64,000 nt of DNA, taken from positions 566,884-630,883 of the forward strand of contig NZ_VRKO01000010.1 of assembly GCF_012271765.1 (NCBI RefSeq), read 5' to 3'. The DNA comes from Erwinia rhapontici (GTDB lineage Bacteria; Pseudomonadota; Gammaproteobacteria; Enterobacterales; Enterobacteriaceae). Below are positions 37,521 to 47,322 of the stretch, one piece after another. The position numbers were made by a program, and so were the translations under genes. The first letter of the stretch is position 1. Each line of letters opens with the position of its first letter. The notes below the pieces were generated by a model. It did not search any database and was not told the DNA's origin. It worked only from the letters and a program-made list of their open reading frames with translations.

Positions 37521-38459
37521 GTGGATATCATTTTTTATCACCCCTTTTTCAAGGCAGAGACCTGGATCAACGGTTTGCAGCAACGTCTGCCTCATGCCCG
37601 CATTCGTCAATGGCAGGTGGGAGACAACGGCCCGGCCGACTATGCGCTGGTGCGCCAGCCACCCGTTGAAATGCTTCAGGGGCGCGAGCTGAAGGGGGCG
37701 TTTGCGCTGGGCGCGGGCGTTGACGATATCCTGGGGCAGCTGCGTGAGCACCCTGAGATGCTGGCCCCGGGCGTGCCGCTGTTCCGCCTGGAAGATACCG
37801 GAATGGGGCGTCAGATGCAGGAGTACGCGGTGTATCACGTGCTCGGCTGGTTCCGCCGCTTTCCTGAATATCAGAAACAGAAAACCGAAACGCTCTGGCA
37901 TCACCTGCGTAACCGTAAGCGCGATGAGTTCTCTGTCGGCATCCTCGGTGCTGGCGTATTGGGCCGCAGCGTCGCGCAAAGCCTGCTGGCATGGGATTTT
38001 CCGGTCAGTTGCTGGAGCCGCTCACCGAAACAGATCGACGGGGTTAGCAGTTTCCATGGCGAGCAGCAGTTAGGCGACTTCCTCTCTTCTACGCAGGTAC
38101 TGATCAATCTGCTGCCTAATACGCCACAGACCGAAGGGATCCTCAATCGCCAGTTGCTCAGCCAGCTCAAACCCGGCGCGTTTTTGCTGAACCTTGCACG
38201 CGGTGCGCATCTGGTGGAAGCCGATCTGCTCGCCGCAATGGAAGCGGGCGAGGTGAGCGCTGCCGCACTGGACGTGTTTAATCACGAACCGCTGCCGGCC
38301 GAACATGCTTTCTGGTCGCATCCTGATATTGCGATTACGCCCCATAATGCGGCTGTAACCTTACCAGACGAAGCTATGGACTACATTGCACAGGCTATAC
38401 TGCGACGTGAGAATGGCGAGATGCCAGAAGGGCGCGTTGATATCAGCCGCGGCTATTAA
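37521..38459 (+). CDS. ghrA: Glyoxylate/hydroxypyruvate reductase A
   Basis: 312 residues (E. coli 312), D-2-hydroxyacid dehydrogenase family. NAD(P)-binding [20 protein letters not shown], the CWSRSPKQ segment, and catalytic Arg/Glu/His regions ([28 protein letters not shown]). Reduces glyoxylate to glycolate and hydroxypyruvate to glycerate, NADPH preferred. It starts at GTG 37521 ([20 protein letters not shown]) with CAGGAG upstream. First of ghrA-ycdX-ycdY. Confidence 0.95.
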   Translation: MDIIFYHPFFKAETWINGLQQRLPHARIRQWQVGDNGPADYALVRQPPVEMLQGRELKGAFALGAGVDDILGQLREHPEMLAPGVPLFRLEDTGMGRQMQEYAVYHVLGWFRRFPEYQKQKTETLWHHLRNRKRDEFSVGILGAGVLGRSVAQSLLAWDFPVSCWSRSPKQIDGVSSFHGEQQLGDFLSSTQVLINLLPNTPQTEGILNRQLLSQLKPGAFLLNLARGAHLVEADLLAAMEAGEVSAAALDVFNHEPLPAEHAFWSHPDIAITPHNAAVTLPDEAMDYIAQAILRRENGEMPEGRVDISRGY

Positions 38460-38476
38460 TATAAAGGAGAAAACCG

Positions 38477-39214
38477 ATGTATCCAGTTGACCTGCATATG
38501 CACACTGTGGCCAGCACTCATGCCTACAGTACGCTGCGTGACTACGTGTTACAGGCACAAACCTGTGGCGTCAAACTGCTGGCGATCACCGACCACGGCC
38601 CGGATATGGCCGATGCGCCGCACTACTGGCACTTCGTAAATATGAAGGTCTGGCCACGGGTGATTGATGGCGTGGGCATACTGCGCGGGATAGAAGCGAA
38701 CATCAAAAATAATCAGGGTGAGATTGATTGCAGCGGGCCGATGCTCGACTCGATTGATATTATCGTAGCCGGTTTTCACGAACCGGTGCTGGCCCCGCAG
38801 GATAAAGCGAGCAATACCGAAGCGATGATCGCCACGATGGCGAACGGACTGGTGCATATCATCAGTCATCCGGGCAACCCGAAATATCCCATCGATATTC
38901 GGGCCGTTGCCGAAGCGGCAGCGAAGTATGATGTTGCACTGGAGCTGAATAACTCCTCGTTTACCACCTCCCGCGTGGGCAGTGAACCTAACTGTCGTGC
39001 CGTAGCCGCCGCTGTGCGTGATGCCGGTGGCCGTCTGGCGCTGGGGTCGGATTCGCATACCGCGTTTACCCTTGGTCACTTCGACCACTGCCTGCGCATT
39101 ATGCGCGAGGTGGATTTTCCAGAGGATCGCGTGTTAAATGTCACGCCACGCCGCCTGCTGGACTTTTTACAACAGCGCACCGGCAGGGAAATTGCTGAAT
39201 TCGCTGATTTGTGA
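38477..39214 (+). CDS. ycdX: PHP-domain zinc phosphatase YcdX
   Basis: 245 residues (E. coli 245). The PHP metal-binding motifs are visible: [27 protein letters not shown], the GIEANI Glu, [15 protein letters not shown], and the closing [10 protein letters not shown] trinuclear-zinc phosphatase; the physiological substrate is not settled. AAAGGAG upstream; 17 bp after ghrA. Matured by the chaperone YcdY encoded next. Confidence 0.95.
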   Translation: MYPVDLHMHTVASTHAYSTLRDYVLQAQTCGVKLLAITDHGPDMADAPHYWHFVNMKVWPRVIDGVGILRGIEANIKNNQGEIDCSGPMLDSIDIIVAGFHEPVLAPQDKASNTEAMIATMANGLVHIISHPGNPKYPIDIRAVAEAAAKYDVALELNNSSFTTSRVGSEPNCRAVAAAVRDAGGRLALGSDSHTAFTLGHFDHCLRIMREVDFPEDRVLNVTPRRLLDFLQQRTGREIAEFADL

Positions 39215-39250
39215 CGGTGTCACATATTACCTTTAACGGAACTGAAACAC

Positions 39251-39802
39251 ATGAATGAGTTTTCCATCATCTGCCGCATCCTGGGCTCGCTGTATAATCG
39301 TCAGCCTCAGGACCCGCTGCTGGTCCCTCTGTTTACCCTGCTGCGCGAAGGCAAACTGCAGCAGCACTGGCCGCTGGAGCAGGACGAACTGTTAACCCGC
39401 TTACAGCAGAACTGCGATCCCGCGCTGCTGGCGTCTGACTATAATGCGCTGTTTGTAGGCCCGGAATGCAAGGTGTCACCGTACGGTTCTCAGTGGGAAA
39501 ATGGCCCGCAGGAAGCCGAAGTGCGGGCGTTTCTCAGCCAGCGTGGGATGCCGCTAACTGATGCGCCTGCCGATCATATTGGTGCCTTGCTGCTGGCATC
39601 GTCCTGGCTGGAAGATCAGTCTGAGGTCGATGAGTACCAGGCGCAGATCCAGCTGTTTGATGAGTTCCTGATGCCGTGGGTCGGTGCTTTCCTCGGAAAA
39701 GTGGAGGCACATGCGGGCAGCGCATTTTACCGCACGCTGGCGGCCATCAGCCGCGAAGCGTTGCAGGCGATGCGTGATGAACTGGAAGACGAGCAGGCGT
39801 AA
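39251..39802 (+). CDS. ycdY: TorD/DmsD-family chaperone YcdY
   Basis: 183 residues, all-helical TorD family. MNEFSIICRILGSLYNRQPQ, the YNALFVGPECKVSPYGSQWE core and the Trp/Leu-rich EFLMPWVGAFLGKVEAHAGS helix match YcdY, which helps insert zinc into YcdX. It follows ycdX by 36 bp in the same operon. Repeat DNA begins shortly after its stop. Confidence 0.94.
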   Translation: MNEFSIICRILGSLYNRQPQDPLLVPLFTLLREGKLQQHWPLEQDELLTRLQQNCDPALLASDYNALFVGPECKVSPYGSQWENGPQEAEVRAFLSQRGMPLTDAPADHIGALLLASSWLEDQSEVDEYQAQIQLFDEFLMPWVGAFLGKVEAHAGSAFYRTLAAISREALQAMRDELEDEQA

Positions 39803-39850
39803 GCGTCGGGCATCGTGATCCCGGTCGAGGCGTGCCTCGACCCTACGGAG

Positions 39851-40029
39851 AGGGTAATAACCATGCAGGGGTCAGGCATTCATGCCCCGACCCTACGGCG
39901 AGGGTAATAACCATGCAGGGGTCAGGCATTCATGCCCCGACCCTACGGCGAGGGTAATAACCATGCAGGGGTCAGGCATTCATGCCCCGACCCTACGGCG
40001 AGGGTAATAACCATGCAGGGGTCAGGCAT
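39851..40029. repeat. 50-bp direct tandem repeat, 3.6 copies
   Basis: The unit begins AGGGTAATAACCATGCAGGG and ends CCCCGACCCTACGGCG. Copies run 39851-39900, 39901-39950, 39951-40000 and, partial, 40001-40029. The three full copies are identical. The flanks (GGTCGAGGCGTGCCTCGACC at 39822-39841; GTCAGGCATGCCTGAC at 40021-40036) are palindromes of the same GCATGCC type as elsewhere in the window. The repeat overlaps the 3' end of the CoA-transferase gene. Confidence 0.93.
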
Positions 40030-41411
40030 GCCTGACCCGTGCGGGTCCACTCCGCCGCTGCCGAACCGAACGGTGAAGGGGTTTTTGACCAGTTCAGCGG
40101 CATCCCCGGCAGCCAGAAGGGTGAACGCAGACGGTAAGCTACCCCCCATTGAGAAATAACGGCTTCGGCATCGTCGTCCTGAACCTGTCGCGGTCCAAGC
40201 CCTGCGGGCTGCGCATCCTGTGGATAGGGCGCATCCGTCAGCAGGCAGGCGGTGCGCGCCAGTGACAGACGGGCAGTAAACCCGGTGTTATGCAGCAGGC
40301 GCTGGCGTAATCCTTCCAGTACAGCGGCTGCCATTATATAGCCGGTGGCGTGGTCCAGTGCCTGCACGGGTAACGGCACCGGCGCATCGCTGCCCTGCCA
40401 CAGGCGGCCGCGCTCGGCGATGCCGCAGGCCATCTGTACCAGACTGTCAAATCCACGGCGATTGCGCCACGGCCCGGTCCAGCCCCAGGCATTCAGGCTG
40501 ACATCGACCAGCCCCGGCCTGATACGTTGCAGCGTTTCCGTGTCATAGCCCAGATTGCTGAGCGCATCGGCGCGGTAACCGTGCACCAGTACATCGCTCT
40601 GGCTGAGCAATTTTTCAAACTGCTGTCGCTCTTCGCTGGATTTCAGGTCAAGCCGTGCGCAGCGTTTTCCCAGGCTGATCTCTTCTTCCAGCGACGGCTC
40701 CTGCCAGCCGGGTGGGTCAATGCGCAGGACCTCTGCGCCCAGCCCGGCGAGAAAGCGAGTGGCCACCGGCCCGGCAATGATGCGCGTCAGGTCGAGTACG
40801 CGTACGCCGAGCAGCGGACGGGCGGGAAGCAGACGCCAGGTTGGTGCCGGGCCACAGGCCTGAAGGGTTTGTTCGATAAGCGCTTCCCGGCTGACGCTCT
40901 GGCCCTGAGCATGCTGCTGCCATTCGCTGAAACTGCGCAGGGCAGCGGCGCAGCCTCCGGCATCCACCACGGCCTGCTCAAGATCGCTGCCTGTCCATTG
41001 CGCGACGGCTGCCGCCAGCGTCTGACGGTCGGCGTGTTTCCCCAGCACCTTTTCCATCGCGGCCCGGTGATGCGGGGCGTTGGTGTGCAGGCGGATCCAG
41101 CCGTTCTCTGTGGCGTAATCCCCGGCGAAGGGATCCCACAGTGGCGGCATCTGACGATTGACCGGGCGAAGGGCATGCTGGAACCAGCGTGAAGCCAGCA
41201 TCCCGTCCACCTCCAGCGAAGACGGGTTTCCCGTCAGGCTGGCTGCGGCCTGAGCGGCCAGCCCGATACTGGTGGCGGCGAGCTCACTGACCGGATAAGC
41301 CGATACCAGCGCCCGATCGCCGCGGATCGTGAGTGAGGGCAGAGGTGAACTGTTGTTACGCAGTCCGTGCCACAGCTGTTGCCATAGCGCATCGCTCAGG
41401 CGGTTATCCAT
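39993..41411 (-). CDS. CaiB/BaiF-type (class III) CoA-transferase, C-terminus altered by repeat
   Basis: 472 residues. The C-terminal half has the class III CoA-transferase core RVLDLTRIIAGPVATRFLAG followed by LGAEVLRIDPP, then ISLGKRCARLDLKSSEERQQ, VLVHGYRADALSNLGYD and the Gly-rich GFDSLVQMACGIAE. The N-terminal half is a second, diverged domain (PLWDPFAGDYATENGWIRLH). It transfers CoA between carboxylic acids; the substrate is unknown. The final ~15 residues (RTGQACLTPAWLLPSP) are encoded by the 50-bp tandem repeat, so the native stop has been lost. The preceding segment still looks normal, and the enzyme may tolerate the added tail. Confidence 0.85.
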   Translation of the reverse strand: MDNRLSDALWQQLWHGLRNNSSPLPSLTIRGDRALVSAYPVSELAATSIGLAAQAAASLTGNPSSLEVDGMLASRWFQHALRPVNRQMPPLWDPFAGDYATENGWIRLHTNAPHHRAAMEKVLGKHADRQTLAAAVAQWTGSDLEQAVVDAGGCAAALRSFSEWQQHAQGQSVSREALIEQTLQACGPAPTWRLLPARPLLGVRVLDLTRIIAGPVATRFLAGLGAEVLRIDPPGWQEPSLEEEISLGKRCARLDLKSSEERQQFEKLLSQSDVLVHGYRADALSNLGYDTETLQRIRPGLVDVSLNAWGWTGPWRNRRGFDSLVQMACGIAERGRLWQGSDAPVPLPVQALDHATGYIMAAAVLEGLRQRLLHNTGFTARLSLARTACLLTDAPYPQDAQPAGLGPRQVQDDDAEAVISQWGVAYRLRSPFWLPGMPLNWSKTPSPFGSAAAEWTRTGQACLTPAWLLPSP

Positions 41412-41431
41412 CTGACTCTCCTTACAGGGTT

Positions 41432-42343
41432 TCAGGGCCGGGTACGGTTTTTCCTGTGGCGGTCATAACGAAAGCGCGGCAAGCGTGCATGCATTTTCAG
41501 GTTACGCAGGTTAATCACCGCAATCGCCGTGCCGACAATCACCAGCACGCCACCCATCGCCTTAAAACTGTTCATGCTGTCGCCCAGTACCACCACGCCC
41601 ATAATCACCGCCAGCACCGGCGTCAGCAGTGAGTACGGCATAATCAGGTTGACGTTGTAATGCTTCAGCAGGCTGTACCACAGCGAGTAGGCCACAATGG
41701 AGGAGCCAATCGCACTGAAAAGAATGCCAAACCAACCCCGCCATGAAGAGTGTAGCAGCAGATTGAGTTGGTCAGATTCGACCACCCAGGAGGCACATCC
41801 CACCAGCGGGATGGCAAAAAAGGAGAGCCAGCCGGTCAGCGTCAGCGGGCTGATGGCCGGGGATTTTTTCACGATCATATTGCTGATGGCCCAGCCGAAG
41901 GCGCTAAGTAACAGCAGCAGCAGCACCCACCCGTTGGGGATGGTCGGGCTGCCGGCCAGCACCACAACGCCGCTGAGTGACAGAGCAATGCCCAGCAGCT
42001 GCACCAGCCGCAGTTTTTCTTTCAGCAGCACCATCGCCAGCAACATGGCGATCGGCGTACCCAACTGCACGATCACCGCCGCCGTTCCGGCATCGGTATA
42101 GCTGAGGCTGACAAACAGCAGGGCGAAATGCATAAAGCCGAACGTAAAGCCGAGCGGCACAAGATAGAGGAGCTGCTGGCGGGTCACGCGGGTAAAAGGC
42201 ACCAGGATTAATGCCACCACCACAAAGCGCATGGTAATCATCAACAGAGGCGGCAGGTCGAGCAGCCCCCATTTAATGGCGATGTTATTAAATGCCCAAA
42301 TGGACACCACCAGCAAAATCAGCAAAAAATGACGCAGAGCCAC
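41432..42343 (-). CDS. EamA/DMT-family transporter
   Basis: 303 residues with ten hydrophobic helices in two EamA repeats (first starts LLILLVVSIWAFNNIAIKWG; second around LLLLLLSAFGWAISNMIVKK). Likely an inner-membrane exporter of amino acids or metabolites; the substrate cannot be read. I prefer the GTG start at 42343, which has AAGGA ~7 nt upstream and gives a normal short N-terminus. ATG 42382 would add 13 residues. It follows the CoA-transferase start in reverse order: this gene is upstream of it on the minus strand, 20 bp apart, so they may form an operon. Confidence 0.85.
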   Translation of the reverse strand: MALRHFLLILLVVSIWAFNNIAIKWGLLDLPPLLMITMRFVVVALILVPFTRVTRQQLLYLVPLGFTFGFMHFALLFVSLSYTDAGTAAVIVQLGTPIAMLLAMVLLKEKLRLVQLLGIALSLSGVVVLAGSPTIPNGWVLLLLLLSAFGWAISNMIVKKSPAISPLTLTGWLSFFAIPLVGCASWVVESDQLNLLLHSSWRGWFGILFSAIGSSIVAYSLWYSLLKHYNVNLIMPYSLLTPVLAVIMGVVVLGDSMNSFKAMGGVLVIVGTAIAVINLRNLKMHARLPRFRYDRHRKNRTRP

Positions 42344-42581
42344 TGCACAGTCCTTAGCAAACGAAGTAGTCACGATAATCATGGCATGAAATGCACCAAA
42401 TGAGGCGCTGAACTCCGTAGTTTTTTTAGCAGCCTCTGGCGCAAACCAGGCGAAAATCGAAGGGCTTAACCCGATGCTTTGTTTAAAGAATGCCAGAAAA
42501 TGTTATGAGACAGGTTCGTGACAAGCTGCCATGATAATCACCGGGGTGAGCGACTCCGCCGAGATTCGAGGATTGAGCAAG

Positions 42582-43304
42582 ATGACCGTGAGACTTCCGT
42601 TAGCCATTATCCAGCTTGAAACACCGCCGCAGGCGGTCAGCACCCTTGTCGGGGAGCAGAAGCAATGGTTCGTTGATGCGCTGAATCTGTCCGTGGAGGA
42701 CTATATTGTGGTGCGCCCGGACCTGGGCGAACCTTTACCGGCGCTGGAGACGATTTCTGCGGCCATTCTCAGTGGCTCCTGGGCGATGGTCACCGATCAT
42801 GCTGAATGGAGTGAGCGTACCGCCGCCTGGGTACGCCATGCGGTGGCAGAACAGTTACCGCTGCTGGGTGTCTGTTACGGACATCAGCTGATGTCTTATG
42901 CGCTGGGCGGTGAAGTCGGCGATAACCCTAATGGTTGGGAACGCGGCCTGACGGCACTGGAAGCGCGCGCCGAGAGCCATCACGATCCGCTTCTGGCATC
43001 GTTGCCAACGCAGTTCTCGGCCTGGCTGTCGCACCGTCAGTCGGTGCTCACGCCGCCGCCGGGTGCCCAGGTGCTCGCGGCTTCTGCACAGGACGGTTGC
43101 CAGATTATTCGCTACTCGGCGCAGGCATTATCGGTGCAGTTTCACCCGGAATTCACCGCCGAGATCATGACGGCCTGCCTGAAAAACAGCCTGAAAGATG
43201 CCGAGATCGACCACCTGGTGCCTGCGCGAGCGGAGCCGGAGTGGCCGCGTCAGTTACTGCGCGATTTTTGGCAGCAGGGTCTGCCGGTGGCAAAACGCGC
43301 CTGA
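42582..43304 (+). CDS. Class I glutamine amidotransferase-like protein
   Basis: 240 residues. A single GATase1 domain with the nucleophile Cys in LLGVCYGHQLMSYALGGEVG and the His-Glu pair in SVQFHPEFTAEI, so the triad is complete. It resembles stand-alone GMP-synthase-like amidotransferases; the acceptor substrate is unknown. ATG 42582 follows a GAGG; the open frame begins at 42531 but lacks an RBS. Divergent from the EamA gene. Confidence 0.85.
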   Translation: MTVRLPLAIIQLETPPQAVSTLVGEQKQWFVDALNLSVEDYIVVRPDLGEPLPALETISAAILSGSWAMVTDHAEWSERTAAWVRHAVAEQLPLLGVCYGHQLMSYALGGEVGDNPNGWERGLTALEARAESHHDPLLASLPTQFSAWLSHRQSVLTPPPGAQVLAASAQDGCQIIRYSAQALSVQFHPEFTAEIMTACLKNSLKDAEIDHLVPARAEPEWPRQLLRDFWQQGLPVAKRA

Positions 43305-43543
43305 CCCGCTAAAGCCGCCGGGATAGCCTCTACCCGGCGGAAGTTCGTGCGCTTTCAGTCATCATGAACACCCTGTGCGCTACCTCACACCGCCTTGCTA
43401 AAATCCTGATTTCCTTTCGATGCCGTCACAGTTTATTGCCGGGCAATCTGACAAGCTCACTTTTGTCGATAATGTTAATAATGAGTTATTTTATTGTTAA
43501 CGGCGAAGTCGCTACGGCGATATCTTTCTACAGGAGAGCGATG

Positions 43544-45064
43544 ATGCGCTATGCATATCCGGGCAGTAAAGAGTCACTGATTACCCTGAAGCCGCAGTAT
43601 GGCAATTACATCAACGGGGAATTCTCCGCGCCCGTGAACGGTGCTTACTTCACGAATACCTCCCCGGTCAATGGATCGGTGATTGGCGAATTTCCCCGGT
43701 CTGACAAAGACGACGTTGAAAAAGCTCTGGATGCGGCGCACGCCGCTGCCGATGCCTGGGGAAAAACATCGGTGCAGTCGCGCTCTCTGACGTTGTTGAA
43801 AATTGCCGATCGTCTGGAACAGCATCTGGAAACCCTGGCCGTGAATGAAACCTGGGATAACGGCAAACCAGTCCGTGAGACGCTGGCCGCTGACCTGCCG
43901 CTGGCGGTGGATCATTTCCGCTATTTCGCCGGATGCCTGCGCGCTCAGGAGGGCACAGCGGCAGAGATTGATGAATTTACTGCGGCCTACCATTTCCATG
44001 AACCGCTGGGCGTGGTGGCGCAAATCATCCCGTGGAATTTCCCCTTGCTGATGGCGGCGTGGAAACTGGCACCCGCGCTGGCGGCGGGCAACTGCGTGGT
44101 GCTGAAACCGGCTGAGCAGACGCCATTGTCGATCACCTTGTTTGTTGAACTGATAGGCGACCTGCTGCCCAAAGGCGTGCTGAATGTGATCCACGGATTT
44201 GGCCGCGAAGCGGGTGAAGCGCTGGCGTCCAACCCGCGTATCGCCAAAGTCGCTTTTACCGGCTCAACCGCCACAGGCGGACATATTCTTGAACTGGCGG
44301 CGAAAAACCTGATCCCGTCCACCGTGGAGTTGGGCGGTAAATCGCCGAACATCTTCTTTGAAGACATTATGCAGGCCGAACCGTCCTTTATTGAGAAAGC
44401 CGCCGAAGGGGTGGTGCTGGGCTTCCTCAACCAGGGCGAGGTCTGTACCTGTCCGTCACGTGCTCTGGTACAGGAGTCGATTTACGAACCCTTTATGGCC
44501 GCGGTGATGAAACGGGTGAAAACCATCAAACGCGGTGACCCGATGGATACCGATACCATGGTTGGTGCGCAGGCTTCACAGCAGCAGTTCGATAAAATCC
44601 TCTCTTACCTGGAGATTGCTCAGAAAGAGGGCGCTGAAATTTTGGCGGGCGGCGGGGTGGAAAAACTGGAGGGCGATCTTGCCACCGGTTACTACATTCA
44701 GCCAACCTTACTCAAGGGGGACAACAGCATGCGTGTCTTCCAGGAGGAGATCTTCGGACCGGTGGTCGGGATTACCACCTTTAAAGATGAGGCTGAGGCG
44801 ATTGCGATTGCCAATGATTCTATTTACGGCCTTGGCGCGGGGGTCTGGACGCGTGATATCAACCGTGCTTACCGCGTAGGGCGGGCGATTAAGGCCGGGC
44901 GCGTGTGGACCAACTGTTACCACCTCTATCCGGCACATGCTGCGTTTGGTGGGTATAAGAAATCGGGTATTGGCCGCGAGACGCATAAAATGATGCTCGA
45001 TCACTACCAGCAGACCAAAAACCTGCTGATCAGTTACAGCATTCAACCGCTGGGTTTCTTCTGA
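43544..45064 (+). CDS. NAD(P)-dependent aldehyde dehydrogenase (AldB/ExaC/AcoD group)
   Basis: 506 residues. [45 protein letters not shown] (catalytic Glu), and the nucleophile Cys in [20 protein letters not shown] are present. The C-terminus ...[20 protein letters not shown] is typical of acetaldehyde/chloroacetaldehyde-type enzymes. AGGAG sits 7 nt before ATG 43544 (ATG 43541 is the alternative); the frame upstream to 43364 looks non-coding. It oxidises aliphatic aldehydes to acids. A GC-rich hairpin lies downstream. Confidence 0.92.
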   Translation: MRYAYPGSKESLITLKPQYGNYINGEFSAPVNGAYFTNTSPVNGSVIGEFPRSDKDDVEKALDAAHAAADAWGKTSVQSRSLTLLKIADRLEQHLETLAVNETWDNGKPVRETLAADLPLAVDHFRYFAGCLRAQEGTAAEIDEFTAAYHFHEPLGVVAQIIPWNFPLLMAAWKLAPALAAGNCVVLKPAEQTPLSITLFVELIGDLLPKGVLNVIHGFGREAGEALASNPRIAKVAFTGSTATGGHILELAAKNLIPSTVELGGKSPNIFFEDIMQAEPSFIEKAAEGVVLGFLNQGEVCTCPSRALVQESIYEPFMAAVMKRVKTIKRGDPMDTDTMVGAQASQQQFDKILSYLEIAQKEGAEILAGGGVEKLEGDLATGYYIQPTLLKGDNSMRVFQEEIFGPVVGITTFKDEAEAIAIANDSIYGLGAGVWTRDINRAYRVGRAIKAGRVWTNCYHLYPAHAAFGGYKKSGIGRETHKMMLDHYQQTKNLLISYSIQPLGFF

Positions 45065-45070
45065 GTGTCT

Positions 45071-45121
45071 TGGCCGGGGCCCCCCCGGCCATCTCCGTTT
45101 GCTTCCTTCCTTCCTTCCTTC
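45071..45121. terminator. Hairpin between convergent genes plus (CTTC)5 microsatellite
   Basis: TGGCCGGGG/CCCCGGCCA (45071-45091), a 9-bp GC stem serving the aldehyde dehydrogenase and the convergent GGDEF-EAL gene. Five tandem CTTC copies follow at 45102-45121; they are outside any coding frame. Confidence 0.65.
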
Positions 45122-45129
45122 ATCAACCA

Positions 45130-47310
45130 CTAGCTGGCGTGACGCTGATTAATTAACTGTGGGATCTGCTCTTTAGGCACTGCTTCAGAGAACAGAAAAC
45201 CCTGCAGCTGGTTACAGCCCGCGCGGGCCAGCGCATTCATCTGCCCGGATGTTTCCACGCCTTCAGCGGTTACGATCAATCCCATTGCATGGCCCAACTT
45301 CACCACGGATTCGATGATGGCGCTGGAATTACTGGTCACGCCGAGCGACTGGGTGAACGAGCGGTCAATTTTGATTTTGTCCACGGCAAAATGACTGAGG
45401 TAGTTGAGGCTGGAATAACCCGTGCCGAAGTCATCAAGGGCAATGCGGAACCCGGCTTCGCGCAGCTCATCGATAATCGCCTTCGCCATTTTTTCATCGT
45501 CAATCAGCACGCCTTCGGTGATCTCCAGCTCGATGTTTGACGGGGAAATCTGCTCTTTCCTGACGATAGCCTTGATGCGGTCGACAAAGCCCAGCGATCG
45601 AAACTGCAACGGGGACACATTGACAGCAAGGGTTAAATCCGGCCACAGGCGGGCAACGCGGCAGGCTTCACGCAGCACCCACTCTCCGAGCTGGGTGATC
45701 AGCCCAATATCTTCCGCTATCGGGATAAACTCCGTCGGCGAGATCATACCGTGAACCGGATGTTGCCAGCGCATCAGTGCCTCCAGCCCCACGACTTTTT
45801 CCCCACTGATATCCATCAGAGGCTGGTAATAGACGTTCAGACCGTCTTTGGTCTTCAACGCATGCCGCAGGTCAGCGCCGATCTGTTGGCGAGTTTTGAG
45901 GGACTCATCCATCGACCTTTCAAACAGGCGGTACTGTCCGCGTCCCTGATTTTTCGCTTCATACAGCGCGATATCCGCTTTGCGCATTATCTCCATCCGT
46001 TCCGTAGCATCGTCAGGCGCCAGTACCACGCCAATGCTGATACCCACCCAGGTTTCATTTCCCAGTAGAGTAAAGGGATGTCTCATCACGTCGAGAATTC
46101 GCTGGCATAGCGCAGTGGCCTCCTGCGTTGAGGTGATGTCTTTTTGAATAATGACAAATTCATCACCCCCCAGGCGACCCACGGTGTCGATATGACGCAC
46201 CAGTCCGTTCAGACGATGGGCGACCTCAATAATCAGTTCATCACCGGCCTGATGCCCATAGGTGTCATTGATGATTTTAAAACGATCGAGATCGAGCAGC
46301 AGCACCGCCACCTTATCCTTCTGCCGGGAGACGCGCACCAGAGCCTGGGTCATGCGTTCTTCCACCAGTGCCCGATTAGGCAGACCGGTCAGCACATCAT
46401 GAAATGCCAGATGCTGTGCCTGCGCTTCGCTGGCACCCAGCTGGAGGAGGGAGTCTGAGAGGCGCATCGATGACACCCACAGCCGACGTATCATCAGAAT
46501 ACAAATCAGGGTGATCACCAGCGACACCAGCAGCACCAGCGGTGTAATCACCTTCAGCATACGTGATCCGGGGCGGTCAGCCTGCCATTGCAGGTTGCCA
46601 ATCGGGACCCCGTCGAGAGAGGTCAGCGCATAATGGCCGCTCTCGGTGACGGGCGTAAGACCGTCGGTAAAATGCAGGCCGTGCAACAGGCTCCGCTGGG
46701 CCAGTGTCTCCAGCCAGGCGCTGTCGAGACGGCGAATACTCAGCATGGAATATTGACCGCTGTCGGCGGCATCTCCGCTGATCTGCCCGATAGCGACAAT
46801 CGCCGGGGCATTATCGATCAGCGCGAAGCCCACCCGATCACGGCGTCCGCTGTTTGGGCTGTTCGCATGCAGCAGACTTTGCTGAAACGGACGCACGGGC
46901 CAGGCAATATGGCCGAACTGCTCCACCGGCGCATTACGTCCATTCTCCCACAGATAAACCGGATTGCCCGAAGCATCCAGCAGGGAGATGACTTGATGAT
47001 CAAACATGGTGGAGAGCCAGGCACCGACATTCTCATTGAGCCATTGCAGGTTGTGCGTACCCTGCGCCAGGCGATCGGCCAACGGCTGCCACTGCGTCAG
47101 ACTGCGTTGTTGTTTGAGCATATCGCTCAGGCTTTGCGACATCGTGGTCTGAATAATTTGCTGCTGCTGAATGGCTGCGTCGTTATTGGTGCGTGTGCTC
47201 GCCCAGTTCAAGGTAAAAATGCCAGCACTAAAGGTGATAAGTAAAACGACAATCAAAGGGATCAGCACATCTTTAATGAAATGCTGACGAAAATTGTCAG
47301 AGATCTTCAT
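45130..47310 (-). CDS. Membrane-bound GGDEF-EAL cyclic-di-GMP protein
   Basis: 726 residues. TM1 (~15-37), a periplasmic CHASE4-like sensor region (~38-270), TM2 (~275-297), a GGDEF domain (~310-475) with intact GGDEF in GRLGGDEFVII, and an EAL domain (~490-745) with GLEALMRWQHP. The EAL catalytic residues are intact too: VNVSPLQ, ELEITEG, DDFGTGYSSL, KIDRSF and AEGVET. Both synthesis and hydrolysis of c-di-GMP are therefore possible. The start could also be ATG 47322 or 47379; none has a strong RBS. The protein likely couples a periplasmic signal to motility/biofilm decisions; ligand unknown. Confidence 0.92.
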   Translation of the reverse strand: MKISDNFRQHFIKDVLIPLIVVLLITFSAGIFTLNWASTRTNNDAAIQQQQIIQTTMSQSLSDMLKQQRSLTQWQPLADRLAQGTHNLQWLNENVGAWLSTMFDHQVISLLDASGNPVYLWENGRNAPVEQFGHIAWPVRPFQQSLLHANSPNSGRRDRVGFALIDNAPAIVAIGQISGDAADSGQYSMLSIRRLDSAWLETLAQRSLLHGLHFTDGLTPVTESGHYALTSLDGVPIGNLQWQADRPGSRMLKVITPLVLLVSLVITLICILMIRRLWVSSMRLSDSLLQLGASEAQAQHLAFHDVLTGLPNRALVEERMTQALVRVSRQKDKVAVLLLDLDRFKIINDTYGHQAGDELIIEVAHRLNGLVRHIDTVGRLGGDEFVIIQKDITSTQEATALCQRILDVMRHPFTLLGNETWVGISIGVVLAPDDATERMEIMRKADIALYEAKNQGRGQYRLFERSMDESLKTRQQIGADLRHALKTKDGLNVYYQPLMDISGEKVVGLEALMRWQHPVHGMISPTEFIPIAEDIGLITQLGEWVLREACRVARLWPDLTLAVNVSPLQFRSLGFVDRIKAIVRKEQISPSNIELEITEGVLIDDEKMAKAIIDELREAGFRIALDDFGTGYSSLNYLSHFAVDKIKIDRSFTQSLGVTSNSSAIIESVVKLGHAMGLIVTAEGVETSGQMNALARAGCNQLQGFLFSEAVPKEQIPQLINQRHAS

Positions 47311-47322
47311 GATTTTAACCAT

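Noticed and set aside
39851-40029. Regular 50-bp spacing considered as a CRISPR array
   Set aside because: The whole 50-bp unit is identical with no unique spacers, and no cas genes are near; it is a simple tandem repeat.
40527-41192. 221-codon plus-strand ORF inside the CoA-transferase gene
   Set aside because: Antisense shadow; no recognisable domain or RBS.
45102-45121. (CTTC)5 microsatellite considered as a phase-variation switch
   Set aside because: It lies between the 3' ends of two convergent genes, outside any frame or promoter.
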